Source: Thermomonospora echinospora
Lineage (GTDB): Bacteria > Actinomycetota > Actinomycetes > Streptosporangiales > Streptosporangiaceae
DNA length: 64,000 nt
Direction of reading: 5' to 3'
NCBI RefSeq assembly: GCF_900108175.1
Contig: NZ_FNVO01000001.1
Span: 337,499-401,498, forward strand
The position numbers and the translations under genes were made by a program. The first letter of the stretch is position 1; each line of letters starts with the position of its first letter. Below are positions 8,185 to 16,825 of this stretch, piece after piece. The notes beneath the pieces were generated by a model. The model ran no database searches. It was not told the DNA's origin and was given only the letters and a program-made list of their open reading frames with translations.

Positions 8185-8610
8185 ATGACTCAGGTCGCGG
8201 GCCCGCGGAACGGCGCCGCGCGCAGGCTGCTGGGGCCGGCCGCGGTGCTCGGCGCGGTGGCGGCCGGGGTGACGCTGGTCGCCGTCGTGGACCCGCACGA
8301 GCCCGGCCACTACCCGACCTGCCCATTGCTGTGGGCGACGGGGCTGTACTGCCCCGGCTGCGGCACCCTGCGCATGGTCAACTCCCTGGCGCACGGGCAC
8401 CTGGCCACGGCCTTCGGGCACAACCCGCTGGTGTTCGCCCTGCTGCCGGTCTTCGGCTACTTGTGGGGCCGCTGGACGGTCCGTTCGGCACGGGGCGAGC
8501 CGATGACCTCGCTTTTGCTGCGGCCACGGGCGGCCTATGCCCTCGTCATGGTCGTGACGGCGTACTGGGTCCTCCGGAATCTCCCCTTCGCGGCGGTTCT
8601 CGCTCCGTGA
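8185..8610 (+). CDS. DUF2752 membrane protein
   Basis: 141 residues. Three predicted helices (about residues 12-33, 75-95 and 115-135) flank the family hallmark CPLLWATGLYCPGCGTLR, in which CPGCG..R is conserved. ATG start without a Shine-Dalgarno but with TAGGCT six bases upstream, so probably leaderless. The family is widespread in actinobacteria, often next to trp genes. Its function is unknown. The Cys pair could bind metal or a redox cofactor, which is a guess. Confidence 0.8.
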   Translation: MTQVAGPRNGAARRLLGPAAVLGAVAAGVTLVAVVDPHEPGHYPTCPLLWATGLYCPGCGTLRMVNSLAHGHLATAFGHNPLVFALLPVFGYLWGRWTVRSARGEPMTSLLLRPRAAYALVMVVTAYWVLRNLPFAAVLAP

Positions 8611-8701
8611 ACGGCTCCGTTCCCGGGTCGGGTGACGAGGCGGGGGACGGCTCGGGCTACGATCGGATCACGCGCAGTCCGCAGACGAGGGGGCCCTACC
8701 C

Positions 8702-9508
8702 GTGAGTGTGCTCGAGGAGATCCTGGAAGGGGTCCGAGCCGACCTCGCCGAACGGCAGGCGGCGGTCCCTCTCGAAGCACTCAAGGAGAAGGCGGCCGCC
8801 GCGCCGCCGCCCCGCGACGCGCTCGGCGCGCTGCGCTCCGACGGTGTGTCGGTGATCGCCGAGGTCAAGCGCAGCAGCCCGTCCAAGGGCGCGCTGGCGG
8901 CCATCGCCGACCCGGCCGCGCTGGCCCGCGACTACGAGGCCGGCGGCGCCAAGGTGATCAGCGTGCTGACCGAGCGCCGCCGCTTCGGCGGCAGCCTGGC
9001 CGATCTGGCCGAGGTACGCGCCAACGTCGACATCGCGGTGCTGCGCAAGGACTTCATCGTCACCGCCTACCAGCTGTGGGAGGCCCGCGCGCACGGCGCC
9101 GATCTGGCCCTGCTGATCGTCGCCGCGCTGGAGCAGGACGCGCTGGTGTCGCTGGTGGAGCGCGCCGAGTCGATCGGCCTGGTCCCGCTGGTGGAGGTGC
9201 ACACCGAGGAGGAGGTCGCCCGGGCGCTGGAGGCGGGCGCCAAGGTCGTCGGGGTCAACGCCCGCGACCTGAAGACCCTGCGGGTGGACCGGGGCGTGTT
9301 CGCCCGGCTGGCCCCGCTGATCCCCCGTGACGTCGTCAAGATCGCCGAGTCCGGGGTGCGTGGCCCGCACGACCTGCTGGCCTACGCCTCCTCCGGCGCC
9401 GACGCGGTGCTGGTGGGGGAGAGCCTGGTCACCGGGGGCGACCCGCGCTCGGCCGTCGCCGACCTGGTGGCGGCGGGCGCGCACCCGGCGCTGCGGCAGG
9501 GAAAGTAG
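8702..9508 (+). CDS. trpC: Indole-3-glycerol-phosphate synthase
   Basis: 268 residues, GTG start. A TIM-barrel enzyme that makes indole-3-glycerol phosphate, the fourth step of tryptophan synthesis. Visible motifs: [13 protein letters not shown] (catalytic Glu/Lys strand), VLRKDFIV (catalytic Lys), [23 protein letters not shown], and [11 protein letters not shown] near the phosphate site. TACGAT at 8659-8664 is a possible -10, giving a short leader with GAGGGGG. The upstream DUF2752 gene ends 91 bp before, so trpC probably has its own promoter. The stop codon lies within the inverted repeat described at 9501. Confidence 0.97.
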   Translation: MSVLEEILEGVRADLAERQAAVPLEALKEKAAAAPPPRDALGALRSDGVSVIAEVKRSSPSKGALAAIADPAALARDYEAGGAKVISVLTERRRFGGSLADLAEVRANVDIAVLRKDFIVTAYQLWEARAHGADLALLIVAALEQDALVSLVERAESIGLVPLVEVHTEEEVARALEAGAKVVGVNARDLKTLRVDRGVFARLAPLIPRDVVKIAESGVRGPHDLLAYASSGADAVLVGESLVTGGDPRSAVADLVAAGAHPALRQGK

Positions 9509-9511
9509 GCT
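9506..9511 (+). promoter_or_regulatory. -10 element of the mini-ORF/trpBA transcript
   Basis: TAGGCT followed by 7 nt and ATG at 9519, matching the leaderless promoter pattern seen at polA, coaE, pyk and others in this window. It lies across the trpC stop codon. Confidence 0.5.
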
Positions 9512-9518
9512 TTGCGAC

Positions 9519-9581
9519 ATGCTCAGTGAGCCGTTGCGCGAACGATGGCGCGCTTATCCGATCCTGATCCAGCACGGGTAA
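9519..9581 (+). CDS. Leaderless 20-codon ORF ahead of trpB (putative leader peptide)
   Basis: It encodes MLSEPLRERWRAYPILIQHG with one Trp codon at position 10, then TAA, 30 bp before trpB. TAGGCT seven bases before the ATG predicts translation from the very 5' end of an mRNA. In Streptomyces a small gene (trpX/trpM) sits between trpC and trpB, but this peptide does not resemble it as I recall it. It may be a leader peptide sensing charged tRNA-Trp, although a single Trp codon is weak for classical attenuation. It may also be a short independent peptide. Confidence 0.5.
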   Translation: MLSEPLRERWRAYPILIQHG

Positions 9582-9611
9582 GCCCACCTACTTTCTCGAC
9601 AGGAACGACCG

Positions 9612-10871
9612 ATGACCATCGACGCCGCGCGCGGCGCTGCCAGCGATCCCGCGAACCTGCCCGACCCGACCGGACACTTCGGCCGCTTCGGCGGCAGGTT
9701 CGCCCCCGAGGCCCTGACGGCCGCCCTCGACGAGCTGACCCGCGAGTTCGAGGCCGCCAAGACCGACCCGGCCTTCACCGGCGAGCTCAACGAACTGCTG
9801 GCGAACTACGCGGGCCGGCCCAGCCTGCTCACCGAGGCCCGGCGCTTCGCCCAGCACGCCGGGGGCGCCCGGATCCTGCTCAAGCGCGAGGACCTCAACC
9901 ACACGGGCTCGCACAAGATCAACAACGTGCTGGGCCAGGCGCTGCTGACCCGCCGGATGGGCAAGCGGCGGGTGATCGCCGAGACCGGCGCCGGCCAGCA
10001 CGGCGTCGCCACCGCCACCGCCGCCGCCCTGCTCGGCCTGGAGTGCACCGTCTACATGGGCGAGGTCGACACCCGGCGCCAAGCCCTCAACGTCGCCCGG
10101 ATGCGGATGCTCGGCGCCGAGGTGGTGCCGGTCAAGACCGGCAGCCGCACCCTCAAGGACGCCGTCAACGAGGCGTTCCGCGACTGGGTCGCCACCGTGG
10201 ACGACACCCACTACTGCGTCGGCTCCACCATGGGCCCGCACCCGTTCCCGATGATGGTCCGCGACTTCCAGCGGATCATCGGGGTCGAGGCCCGCGCCCA
10301 GGCGCTGGAGCTGACCGGTCGCCTGCCGGACGCGGTGGTCGCCTGCGTCGGCGGCGGCTCCAACGCCATCGGCACCTTCCACGCGTTCGTCCCCGACGAG
10401 GGCGTCCGGTTGTACGGGTTCGAGGCCGGCGGCGACGGCGTGCAGACCGGGCGGCACGCCGCCACCCTGAGCGGCGGCTCCCCCGGCGTCATCCACGGCA
10501 TGCGCACCTTCCTGCTGCAGGACGCCGACGGCCAGACCATGGAGACCCACTCGGTGTCGGCCGGCCTGGACTACCCGGGCGTCGGCCCCGAGCACTCCTG
10601 GCTGTTCGACACCGGCCGCGCCGCCTACCGGGCGATCAGCGACTCCGAGGCGATGGACGCCTTCGCGCTGCTGTGCCGCACCGAGGGCATCATCCCGGCC
10701 ATCGAGTCCGCGCACGCCCTGGCCGGCGCGCTGCAGCTCGGCCCCGAGCTGGTCGCCGAGCTCGGCGGGGAGGCCACCCTCCTGGTGTGCCTGTCCGGCC
10801 GCGGCGACAAGGACATGCACACCGCGGCGCAGTGGTTCGGATTCATGACCGGCGAGGAGAGTGCCCAGTGA
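9612..10871 (+). CDS. trpB: Tryptophan synthase beta chain
   Basis: 419 residues, the normal size. It condenses indole with serine using PLP, in an alpha2-beta2 complex with TrpA. The PLP lysine lies in [22 protein letters not shown] and [11 protein letters not shown] bind substrate carboxylate and PLP phosphate. ATG at 9612 follows AGGAAC. The N-terminal about 20 residues are variable, and [11 protein letters not shown] is the conserved start of the domain. The stop overlaps the trpA start, giving tight coupling with equal subunit output. Confidence 0.98.
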   Translation: MTIDAARGAASDPANLPDPTGHFGRFGGRFAPEALTAALDELTREFEAAKTDPAFTGELNELLANYAGRPSLLTEARRFAQHAGGARILLKREDLNHTGSHKINNVLGQALLTRRMGKRRVIAETGAGQHGVATATAAALLGLECTVYMGEVDTRRQALNVARMRMLGAEVVPVKTGSRTLKDAVNEAFRDWVATVDDTHYCVGSTMGPHPFPMMVRDFQRIIGVEARAQALELTGRLPDAVVACVGGGSNAIGTFHAFVPDEGVRLYGFEAGGDGVQTGRHAATLSGGSPGVIHGMRTFLLQDADGQTMETHSVSAGLDYPGVGPEHSWLFDTGRAAYRAISDSEAMDAFALLCRTEGIIPAIESAHALAGALQLGPELVAELGGEATLLVCLSGRGDKDMHTAAQWFGFMTGEESAQ

Positions 10872-11689
10872 CCACGGCCATCGCGTTCGAGAAGGCGAAG
10901 GCCGACGGCCGCTCCGCGCTCGTCGGTTACCTGCCCGCCGGATTCCCCTCCCTGCAGGGCGCCGTCAAGGCCGCCACCGCCATGGTCGAGGCCGGCTGCG
11001 ACGTCATCGAGATCGGCCTGCCCTACAGCGACCCGATGATGGACGGCCCCACCATCCAGGACGCCGTCCACCGGGCGCTGACCGGCGGCGTCCGCGTCGC
11101 CGACGTGTTCCGCACCGTCGAGGCCGTGGCCGCCACCGGCGTGCCCACCCTCGTCATGACCTACTGGAACCCGGTCGACCACTACGGCGTGGACGCCTTC
11201 GCCCGCGACCTGAAGTCCGCCGGCGGCGCCGGGCTCATCACCCCGGACCTGACCCCGGAGGAGGCCGGGCCCTGGCTGGCCGCCTCCGACGCCCACGACC
11301 TCGACCGGGTCTTCCTGGTCGCGCTCAGCTCCACCACCGAGCGCATCGCCAAGATCGTCGACGTCTGCCGGGGATTCGTCTACGCCGCCTCGCTGATGGG
11401 CGTCACCGGTGCCCGCCGCGCCGTGGACACCGGGGCCCCGGCCCTGGTGGAGCGGACCCGCGAGGTGATCTCCCGGCGCCTGGAGGGCGCCGCCCCGCTG
11501 CCGGTCGGGCTGGGCCTGGGAGTCGGCAGCGGCGCGCAGGCCGCTGAGGTCGCCGGGTTCGCCGACGGGGTGATCGTCGGCTCGGCGTTCGTCCGGCGGC
11601 TGCTGGACGCCCCGGACGAGGCGGCCGGAATCCGGGCGATCCGGGAGTTCACCGCCGAACTGGCCGAAGGCGTACGCCAGGGCGGGTGA
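10868..11689 (+). CDS. trpA: Tryptophan synthase alpha chain
   Basis: 273 residues from GTG at 10868, overlapping trpB by 4 nt (GTGA). It cleaves indole-glycerol phosphate to indole and passes it to TrpB. Catalytic residues are visible: Glu in [21 protein letters not shown] and Asp in [18 protein letters not shown] lies near the phosphate site. It is the last gene of the trp cluster. The minus and other-frame ORFs here are shadows. Confidence 0.98.
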   Translation: MTTAIAFEKAKADGRSALVGYLPAGFPSLQGAVKAATAMVEAGCDVIEIGLPYSDPMMDGPTIQDAVHRALTGGVRVADVFRTVEAVAATGVPTLVMTYWNPVDHYGVDAFARDLKSAGGAGLITPDLTPEEAGPWLAASDAHDLDRVFLVALSSTTERIAKIVDVCRGFVYAASLMGVTGARRAVDTGAPALVERTREVISRRLEGAAPLPVGLGLGVGSGAQAAEVAGFADGVIVGSAFVRRLLDAPDEAAGIRAIREFTAELAEGVRQGG

Positions 11690-11811
11690 GCACCGCCACC
11701 GGCGGGTGCCCGTGGCAGGATGGGGCCCGCGCTGACGGCCGGTTTATACCGGGCGGGCTAGCGTGCGGTCGCAGGACATTCGCACCCGGCCACAGGGGGG
11801 ACGACGCCAAG

Positions 11812-12486
11812 GTGGTCACAGACAGGGTCCACGACGAGGTGAAGGACGCGTCCGTCACCTCGTCCTCGCCGGCGGGCGGCCTGCCGCGGTGGCTGCTGCC
11901 CGCCGTGACGTTCGCACTGCCGGTGCTGCTGGCCTGGACGGCCTGGGCCAAGGTCACCCAGCAGTGGGTCGGGATCGCCGGGGGGCTGGCGATCGCCGCC
12001 CTGCTCGGCTGGGCCGCGGCCACCGGCCGCACCGATCCGTGGACCACCACCGCCGCCCGGGCCGGGCTGGCGGTGGTGCTCGGCTGGGCCGGCCTGGCCA
12101 AGGCCACCGAGCCGCCGGCGCTGCAGGAACTGGCCGTCGAGGCCTACCGGCTGCTGCCGGACGCGATGATCACCCCGGTCGGCGTCGGGCTGCCGATCGT
12201 GGAGATCGTGCTGGCCGTTCTGCTGCTGGCCGGATTCGCCACCCGCTTCACCGGGGCGCTGTCCGGGCTGCTGATGGTGGTGTTCATCGCCGGAATCGCC
12301 TCCGCCTGGGCCCGCGGGCTCAAGATCGACTGCGGCTGCTTCGGCGGCGGCGGCGAGGTCGCCGACCCGCCCTACCTCAGCGAGATCGTCCGGGACCTGG
12401 GCTTCCTGGCCCTGGCCGCCTGGATCACCGTCCGGCCGCCCGGCCGGCTCGCGCTGGACCGCAAGATCGGCCTGTACGAGGACTGA
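11812..12486 (+). CDS. MauE/DoxX-like membrane protein
   Basis: 224 residues from GTG at 11812 (GGGGG about 11 nt upstream). In-frame starts further up exist, but they would put a long unconserved stretch on the protein. Five to six membrane segments lie between about residues 28 and 205. The C-terminal third carries KIDCGCFGGGG, the DCGCFG signature of MauE-type proteins, which act with periplasmic thioredoxin-like partners in disulfide handling. Two DsbA-like genes follow directly, supporting that role. A 14-bp element CCGGT-TTAT-ACCGG lies about 60 bp upstream and may be an operator. Confidence 0.8.
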   Translation: MVTDRVHDEVKDASVTSSSPAGGLPRWLLPAVTFALPVLLAWTAWAKVTQQWVGIAGGLAIAALLGWAAATGRTDPWTTTAARAGLAVVLGWAGLAKATEPPALQELAVEAYRLLPDAMITPVGVGLPIVEIVLAVLLLAGFATRFTGALSGLLMVVFIAGIASAWARGLKIDCGCFGGGGEVADPPYLSEIVRDLGFLALAAWITVRPPGRLALDRKIGLYED

Positions 12487-12565
12487 CCGCCGTCCGCACC
12501 GCGGCTGCGCCCCGGCGGGAGCCGCAGGCCACGTCCGATGCCATGAGCGTTCGAAGGAGACGTCG

Positions 12566-13348
12566 ATGAGCAAGGCCACGCGCCACCGCAACGCACGCGA
12601 GCGGCTGGCCGAGGAGCGCAGGCGCCAGGAGCAGCGCGGCAGGCGACTGCGCGCCGTCCTGGTCAGCGGGGGCGCCGTCCTGGTGATCGGCATCGTGGTC
12701 GCGGCGGTGGTGCTGATGCGCTCCGGCGGGGACGACGGCGAGGCGACGGCCACCGCGCCGCTCACCCGGCAGGCCGACGGCTCGGTCGTGATGGCCCAGC
12801 CCGGGGTGAGCGGCCCGGTGCTGGAGATCTACGAGGACTTCCAGTGCCCGGCGTGCCAGAAGTTCGAGGAGGCCACCGGCAAGACCATCAAGGAACTGGC
12901 CGCCGAGGGCAAGGTCAAGGTCGTCTACCGGCCGTTCTCGCTGTTCCGCGAGTGGCCCGAGCCGACCAAGGGCAACTCCGCCCGCGCGCTGAACGCCTCG
13001 CTGTGCGCGCCGGCCGACAAGTGGATCGCCTACCACGACAGGCTGTTCGCCGAGCAGGGTCCGGAGAACTCCAAGGGCTTCGAGAACGACGACCTCGTCG
13101 GCTGGGCCAAGGAGGTCGGCATCACCGGCGCCGCCTTCGAGGGGTGCGTCCGCGGCGCCGAGAAGGAGCCGATGATCGCGCAGGCCAACGCCGCCGCGAC
13201 GAAGGCGGGCGTGCAGAGCACCCCGTGGGTGACGTTGAACGGCCGCAAGCTCGACCAGAACGAGGCCTTCACCGCGGCGGGCCTGCGCAAGGCCGTCGAG
13301 AACGCCCCCGACACCGCCACCACCTCCCCGGCCACCTCCTCGGGCTGA
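12566..13348 (+). CDS. Membrane-anchored DsbA-family thioredoxin-fold protein (paralog 1)
   Basis: 260 residues, ATG with AAGGAG at 12554-12559. An Arg-rich cytoplasmic N-terminus is followed by one membrane helix (about residues 30-50) and an extracytoplasmic Thioredoxin_4/DsbA domain with active site CPAC (Cys about 94 and 97) after EIYEDFQ. The cis-Pro loop is VQSTPWVTLNG. A further Cys pair (LNASLCAPADKW and EGCVRG) is typical of the helical insertion. Likely oxidoreductase for secreted proteins, working with the MauE-like protein upstream. A Thr/Ser/Pro tail ends the protein. Confidence 0.88.
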   Translation: MSKATRHRNARERLAEERRRQEQRGRRLRAVLVSGGAVLVIGIVVAAVVLMRSGGDDGEATATAPLTRQADGSVVMAQPGVSGPVLEIYEDFQCPACQKFEEATGKTIKELAAEGKVKVVYRPFSLFREWPEPTKGNSARALNASLCAPADKWIAYHDRLFAEQGPENSKGFENDDLVGWAKEVGITGAAFEGCVRGAEKEPMIAQANAAATKAGVQSTPWVTLNGRKLDQNEAFTAAGLRKAVENAPDTATTSPATSSG

Positions 13349-13418
13349 GGCCGCGCCCTACCGTTCCCCCGGCCGCCCGACAGGCCCCTACCTGCGAGAA
13401 CATGGACCAGGGGGAGCC

Positions 13419-14171
13419 ATGGGCAGGAACAGGCGGGACAGCGCGCGGAAACGGATGGCCGAGCTGCGGGCGCGGGAGGCGGCCCGCGCCCACCGACGAC
13501 GGGCCCTGGCCACGGTGCTGGGCGCCCTCGTGGTGATTGCGGTGACCATCCTGGCCGTGGTGCTGCTGCGCGGCGGCGAGAACTCCCGAAGCGGTTACCG
13601 GGGAAGCTTGGCCCCGCTCACTCGGCAGGCCGACGGCTCGGTGGTGATGGCTCGGCCCGGGGTGAGCGGCCCGGTGCTGGAGATCTACGAGGACTTCCAG
13701 TGCCCGGCCTGCAAGAGCATGGAGGAGGCCACCGGCAAGACCGTCAAGGAGCTGGCGGCCGCGGGCGAGGCGAAGGTCGTCTACCGGCCGTTCTGGCTGT
13801 TCCGCAACTCCCCGGAGCCCACCCGGGGCAACTCGCTGCGGGCGCTGAACGCCTCGCTGTGCGCGCCGGCCGACACGTGGATCGCCTACCACGACAGGCT
13901 GTTCGCCGAGCAGGGCCCGGAGAACTCCCCGGGCTTCCGCGACGAGGACCTGATCTCCTGGGCCCGGCAGGTGGGCATCGGCGACGGCGGCTTCGCCTCC
14001 TGCGTGACCGGAGTGCGCAAGAGCGCGCAGATCGACCAGGCCGACGCCGCCGCCACGAAGGCGGGTGTGCAGAGCACCCCGTGGGTGACGCTGAACGGCC
14101 GCAGGCTCGACCAGAAGACGGTCTTCACCCCGGACGGACTGCGCAGGGCCGTACGGGAGGTCGCCCGTTGA
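13419..14171 (+). CDS. Membrane-anchored DsbA-family thioredoxin-fold protein (paralog 2)
   Basis: 250 residues, ATG with GGGGGAGCC upstream. It is highly similar to the preceding gene over its whole length, including LTRQADGSVVMA, the CPAC site (about residue 95), the LCAPAD segment, LSWxxRLFAEQGPEN-type stretches and the cis-Pro loop VQSTPWVTLNGR, so it is a tandem duplicate. DNA identity is also high at 13619-13700 against 12760-12850. The N-terminus is basic followed by one membrane helix. The pair may divide substrates or redox direction; nothing in the sequence decides this. Confidence 0.88.
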   Translation: MGRNRRDSARKRMAELRAREAARAHRRRALATVLGALVVIAVTILAVVLLRGGENSRSGYRGSLAPLTRQADGSVVMARPGVSGPVLEIYEDFQCPACKSMEEATGKTVKELAAAGEAKVVYRPFWLFRNSPEPTRGNSLRALNASLCAPADTWIAYHDRLFAEQGPENSPGFRDEDLISWARQVGIGDGGFASCVTGVRKSAQIDQADAAATKAGVQSTPWVTLNGRRLDQKTVFTPDGLRRAVREVAR

Positions 14172-14227
14172 TCAGTTCCCGCGGAGCGGCCCTGACCACC
14201 GCGCCGGAAGCGGTAACGTCAGGGCTC

Positions 14228-15982
14228 ATGCACCCGGTTGCGACGATTCCCAGCCCCGCCGAGGGGGTCTGGCACCTCGGTCCCTTCCCGCTCCGCGCCT
14301 ACGCCCTGATGATCATCGCGGGCATCGTGGTGGCGGTCTGGTTGGGCGAACGGCGCTGGGCCGCGCGGGGCGGCACCCCCGGCACGGTCATCGACGTGGC
14401 GGTGTGGGCGGTGCCGTTCGGCCTGATCGGCGGACGGCTCTACCACGTCGTCACCGACTGGCAGCGCTACTTCGGCGAGGGCGGTGACCCGGCCCGCGCC
14501 CTGCGGATCTGGGAGGGCGGCCTGGGCATCTGGGGCGCCATCCTGCTGGGCGGTGTGGGCGCCTGGATCGGCTGCCGCCGCCGCGGCATCTCCGTGCTGG
14601 CGCTCGGCGACGCCATCGCGCCGGGCCTGGCGCTGGCCCAGGCCATCGGCCGCTGGGGCAACTGGTGGAACCAGGAGCTGTACGGCCGCCCGCTGGACAC
14701 CTGGTGGGCGCTGGAGATCGACCCCGAGCACCGGCCGCACATTCCCGGCACCGGCGTGATCGACCCCCGGTACGCCGACGTCGCCACCTACCACCCGACG
14801 TTCCTGTACGAGTCGCTGTGGTGCGCGGCCCTGGCGATCGTGGTGATCTGGGCGGGCCGGCGTTTCGCGCTCACCCACGGCCGCACCTTCGCCCTCTACG
14901 TGGCCGGCTACACCCTGGGCCGCTTCTGGATCGAGTGGCTGCGCATCGACGAGGCGCACGTGATCCTGGGGCTGCGCCTCAACGACTGGACGTCCCTGAT
15001 CGTCTTCACCGGAGCGGTGGCCTATCTCTGGCTGGCCCGCAACAGGACGTCGCCGGAGTCCGTCACCGTGAGGGACGCCGCCGACCCGGACGCCCCGGCG
15101 GTGCCCGGCCCCGAGGCCGCCCAGGAGGGCGCCGCCACGGCACCCGCGCCCGAGCCCGAGGACACGGCCGAGCCTGTGTCGGTGGCCAAGGCGGGAGCGG
15201 AGCCCGCAGCGCAGGCCAAGCCCGCAACGGAGCCCTCGGCAGGAGCCGAGCCCCCGGCGAAGACCGAGCGTGACGCCGGGCCTGTGTCGGTGGCCGAGCC
15301 CGAGGCGAAGCCCGCGAGTGAGACGGAGCCTGAGCCCGTAACGGAGCCTTCGGCAGGGGCCGAGCTCCCAGCGGGGACCGAACGCGATGCGGGACCTGTG
15401 TCGGTGGCCGAGCGCGAGGCAAAGCCTGCGGTAGAGGCGGAGGCCAAGTCCGTGACGGAGCCTTCGGCAGGGGCCGAGTCCCGAGCGGAGGCCGAGCGCG
15501 ATGCCGGGCCTGTGGCGGTGGCCGAGCCCGAGGTGAAGCCCGCGGGGGAGACAGGGCCTGAAACCGTGGCGGAGGCAGGGGCCGAGACGGAGCCTGCGGC
15601 AGAGGCGGGGGCGGATCCCGAGGCGGAGCCTGCTGCGGTGGGCCAGCCCGAGCCCGCGGCCGAGGTCGACGCCGAGCCTGAGCCCGTGTCGGCGGCGGCC
15701 GGGGCCGGCGACGCCCCCGGCGAGGCGGAGCCGGCGGCGGCGGCCGGTTCCGAGGAGGCCGTGGAGAAGGCGGAGGAGGGCCCCGGCGTCGGGGTCAGCT
15801 CACCGTGGTGGGCCACGGAGAAGGTCGAGCCCTGGCCCGAGCCCGCCGGGCAGGAGCCGCAGCCGGGCTCCGACGCCACCGACGAGACTCGTGACCAGCC
15901 GGCCGACGAGGGCAAGGACGAGGGCAAGGAGGACGAGACGGCGGCCGGCCGGCAGGCCCGGCCCGCCGGGGACTCCCGATGA
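14228..15982 (+). CDS. lgt: Prolipoprotein diacylglyceryl transferase with long repetitive C-terminal tail
   Basis: 584 residues from ATG at 14228; TAACGT eight bases upstream suggests a leaderless mRNA. The first about 280 residues are a normal Lgt with about seven membrane helices and the signature GRWGNWWNQELYG (about 141-153). It attaches diacylglycerol to the lipobox Cys of prelipoproteins. The remaining about 300 residues are an acidic Ala/Glu/Pro-rich cytoplasmic tail with three 38-residue repeats (see 15230-15571), ending in a charged DEGKDEGKEDE stretch. Tails are known on some actinobacterial Lgt proteins; this one is as long as the enzyme. The next start overlaps the stop (ATGA). 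Confidence 0.93.
   Translation: MHPVATIPSPAEGVWHLGPFPLRAYALMIIAGIVVAVWLGERRWAARGGTPGTVIDVAVWAVPFGLIGGRLYHVVTDWQRYFGEGGDPARALRIWEGGLGIWGAILLGGVGAWIGCRRRGISVLALGDAIAPGLALAQAIGRWGNWWNQELYGRPLDTWWALEIDPEHRPHIPGTGVIDPRYADVATYHPTFLYESLWCAALAIVVIWAGRRFALTHGRTFALYVAGYTLGRFWIEWLRIDEAHVILGLRLNDWTSLIVFTGAVAYLWLARNRTSPESVTVRDAADPDAPAVPGPEAAQEGAATAPAPEPEDTAEPVSVAKAGAEPAAQAKPATEPSAGAEPPAKTERDAGPVSVAEPEAKPASETEPEPVTEPSAGAELPAGTERDAGPVSVAEREAKPAVEAEAKSVTEPSAGAESRAEAERDAGPVAVAEPEVKPAGETGPETVAEAGAETEPAAEAGADPEAEPAAVGQPEPAAEVDAEPEPVSAAAGAGDAPGEAEPAAAAGSEEAVEKAEEGPGVGVSSPWWATEKVEPWPEPAGQEPQPGSDATDETRDQPADEGKDEGKEDETAAGRQARPAGDSR
15230..15571 (+). repeat. Three in-frame 114-bp tandem repeats in the lgt tail
   Basis: Units begin at 15230, 15344 and 15458. 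Each encodes 38 residues starting EPSAGAE and containing ERDAGPVxVAExExKPA. The copies differ at many positions, so the array is old or diverging. Flanking sequence on both sides carries partial copies of the same A/E/P units. Confidence 0.85.
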
Positions 15983-16701
15983 CCTCCACGGAGGGCGCCG
16001 TGACCTCATCTGACCCTCATCACGTGCATCGTGATGTCACCGGTGGCTGGCTGCGGCCGGCGGTGTTCGGCGCCATGGACGGGCTGGTGTCCAACTTCGC
16101 GCTGATCGCCGGGGTCGCCGGCGGCGGCGCGGGCCGGTCGGTGGTCGTGCTGGCCGGGCTGGCGGGGCTGGCGGCCGGCGCGTTCTCCATGGCGGCGGGG
16201 GAGTACATCTCGGTGGCCTCCCAGTCGGAGCTGGCCCGGGCCGAGATCGAGGTGGAGCGGCGCGAGCTGCTGCGCCACCCCGAGGCCGAGCAGGCCGAGC
16301 TGACCGAGCGGCTCAGGGCGCGCGGGCTGGAGCCGGGACTGGCCGCCGAGGCGGCCCGGCAGATCTCCGGGGACATCGACGACGCCCTGCGCGTCCATAC
16401 CCGCGACGAGCTGGGCGTCGACCCGGCGAGCCTGCCGTCCCCGGTGCTGGCGGCCGGCTCGTCCTTCCTGGCGTTCGCGGTGGGCGCGGTGCTCCCGGTG
16501 ATCCCCTACCTGGTGGGGGCCACCGCCCTGTGGCCGGCGGCCGGGGTCGCGGCCGTCGGCCTGTTCTCGGCCGGGGCGCTGGTGTCGCGGGTGACCGCCC
16601 GGCCCTGGTGGTTCTCCGGGCTGCGCCAGCTGGCGTTCGGGGCGGCCGCCGCCGCGGTCACCTACCTCGTCGGCGCGCTGATCGGCACCGGCGGGATCTG
16701 A
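15979..16701 (+). CDS. VIT1/CCC1-family transporter (iron/manganese)
   Basis: 240 residues, ATG overlapping the lgt stop. Five membrane helices. The family signatures GAMDGLVSNFALIAGVAGG (helix 1) and GAFSMAAGEYISVASQSE (helix 2) are present, followed by the acidic cytoplasmic metal-binding stretch (LARAEIEVERRELLRHPEAEQAEL) typical of vacuolar iron transporter homologs. It is likely an Fe2+/Mn2+ exporter driven by protons. Coupling to lgt is translational only; no functional link is known. Confidence 0.85.
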   Translation: MTSTEGAVTSSDPHHVHRDVTGGWLRPAVFGAMDGLVSNFALIAGVAGGGAGRSVVVLAGLAGLAAGAFSMAAGEYISVASQSELARAEIEVERRELLRHPEAEQAELTERLRARGLEPGLAAEAARQISGDIDDALRVHTRDELGVDPASLPSPVLAAGSSFLAFAVGAVLPVIPYLVGATALWPAAGVAAVGLFSAGALVSRVTARPWWFSGLRQLAFGAAAAAVTYLVGALIGTGGI

Positions 16702-16825
16702 TGGCGGGATCCGGCGGGAGCCGATGGAGTACGGCAACCGGATGTAACGGCCTTTTCGGCACGCCGAGGCCCCCACTGCCGCTAGGCTCACCGCTGCTGA
16801 TCCACGTTCGCGAACCGGAGGCGAA

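Larger units (their letters stand above)
9501..9595 (+). repeat. 9-bp inverted repeat bracketing the trpC-trpB mini-ORF
   Basis: GAAAGTAGG at 9501-9509 and CCTACTTTC at 9587-9595 are exact complements. They enclose the leaderless 20-codon ORF and end 16 bp before the trpB start. The first arm contains the trpC stop codon. Read-through trpC transcripts could pair the arms; transcripts starting at 9519 could not. This is a candidate regulatory fold for trpBA. Confidence 0.5.
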
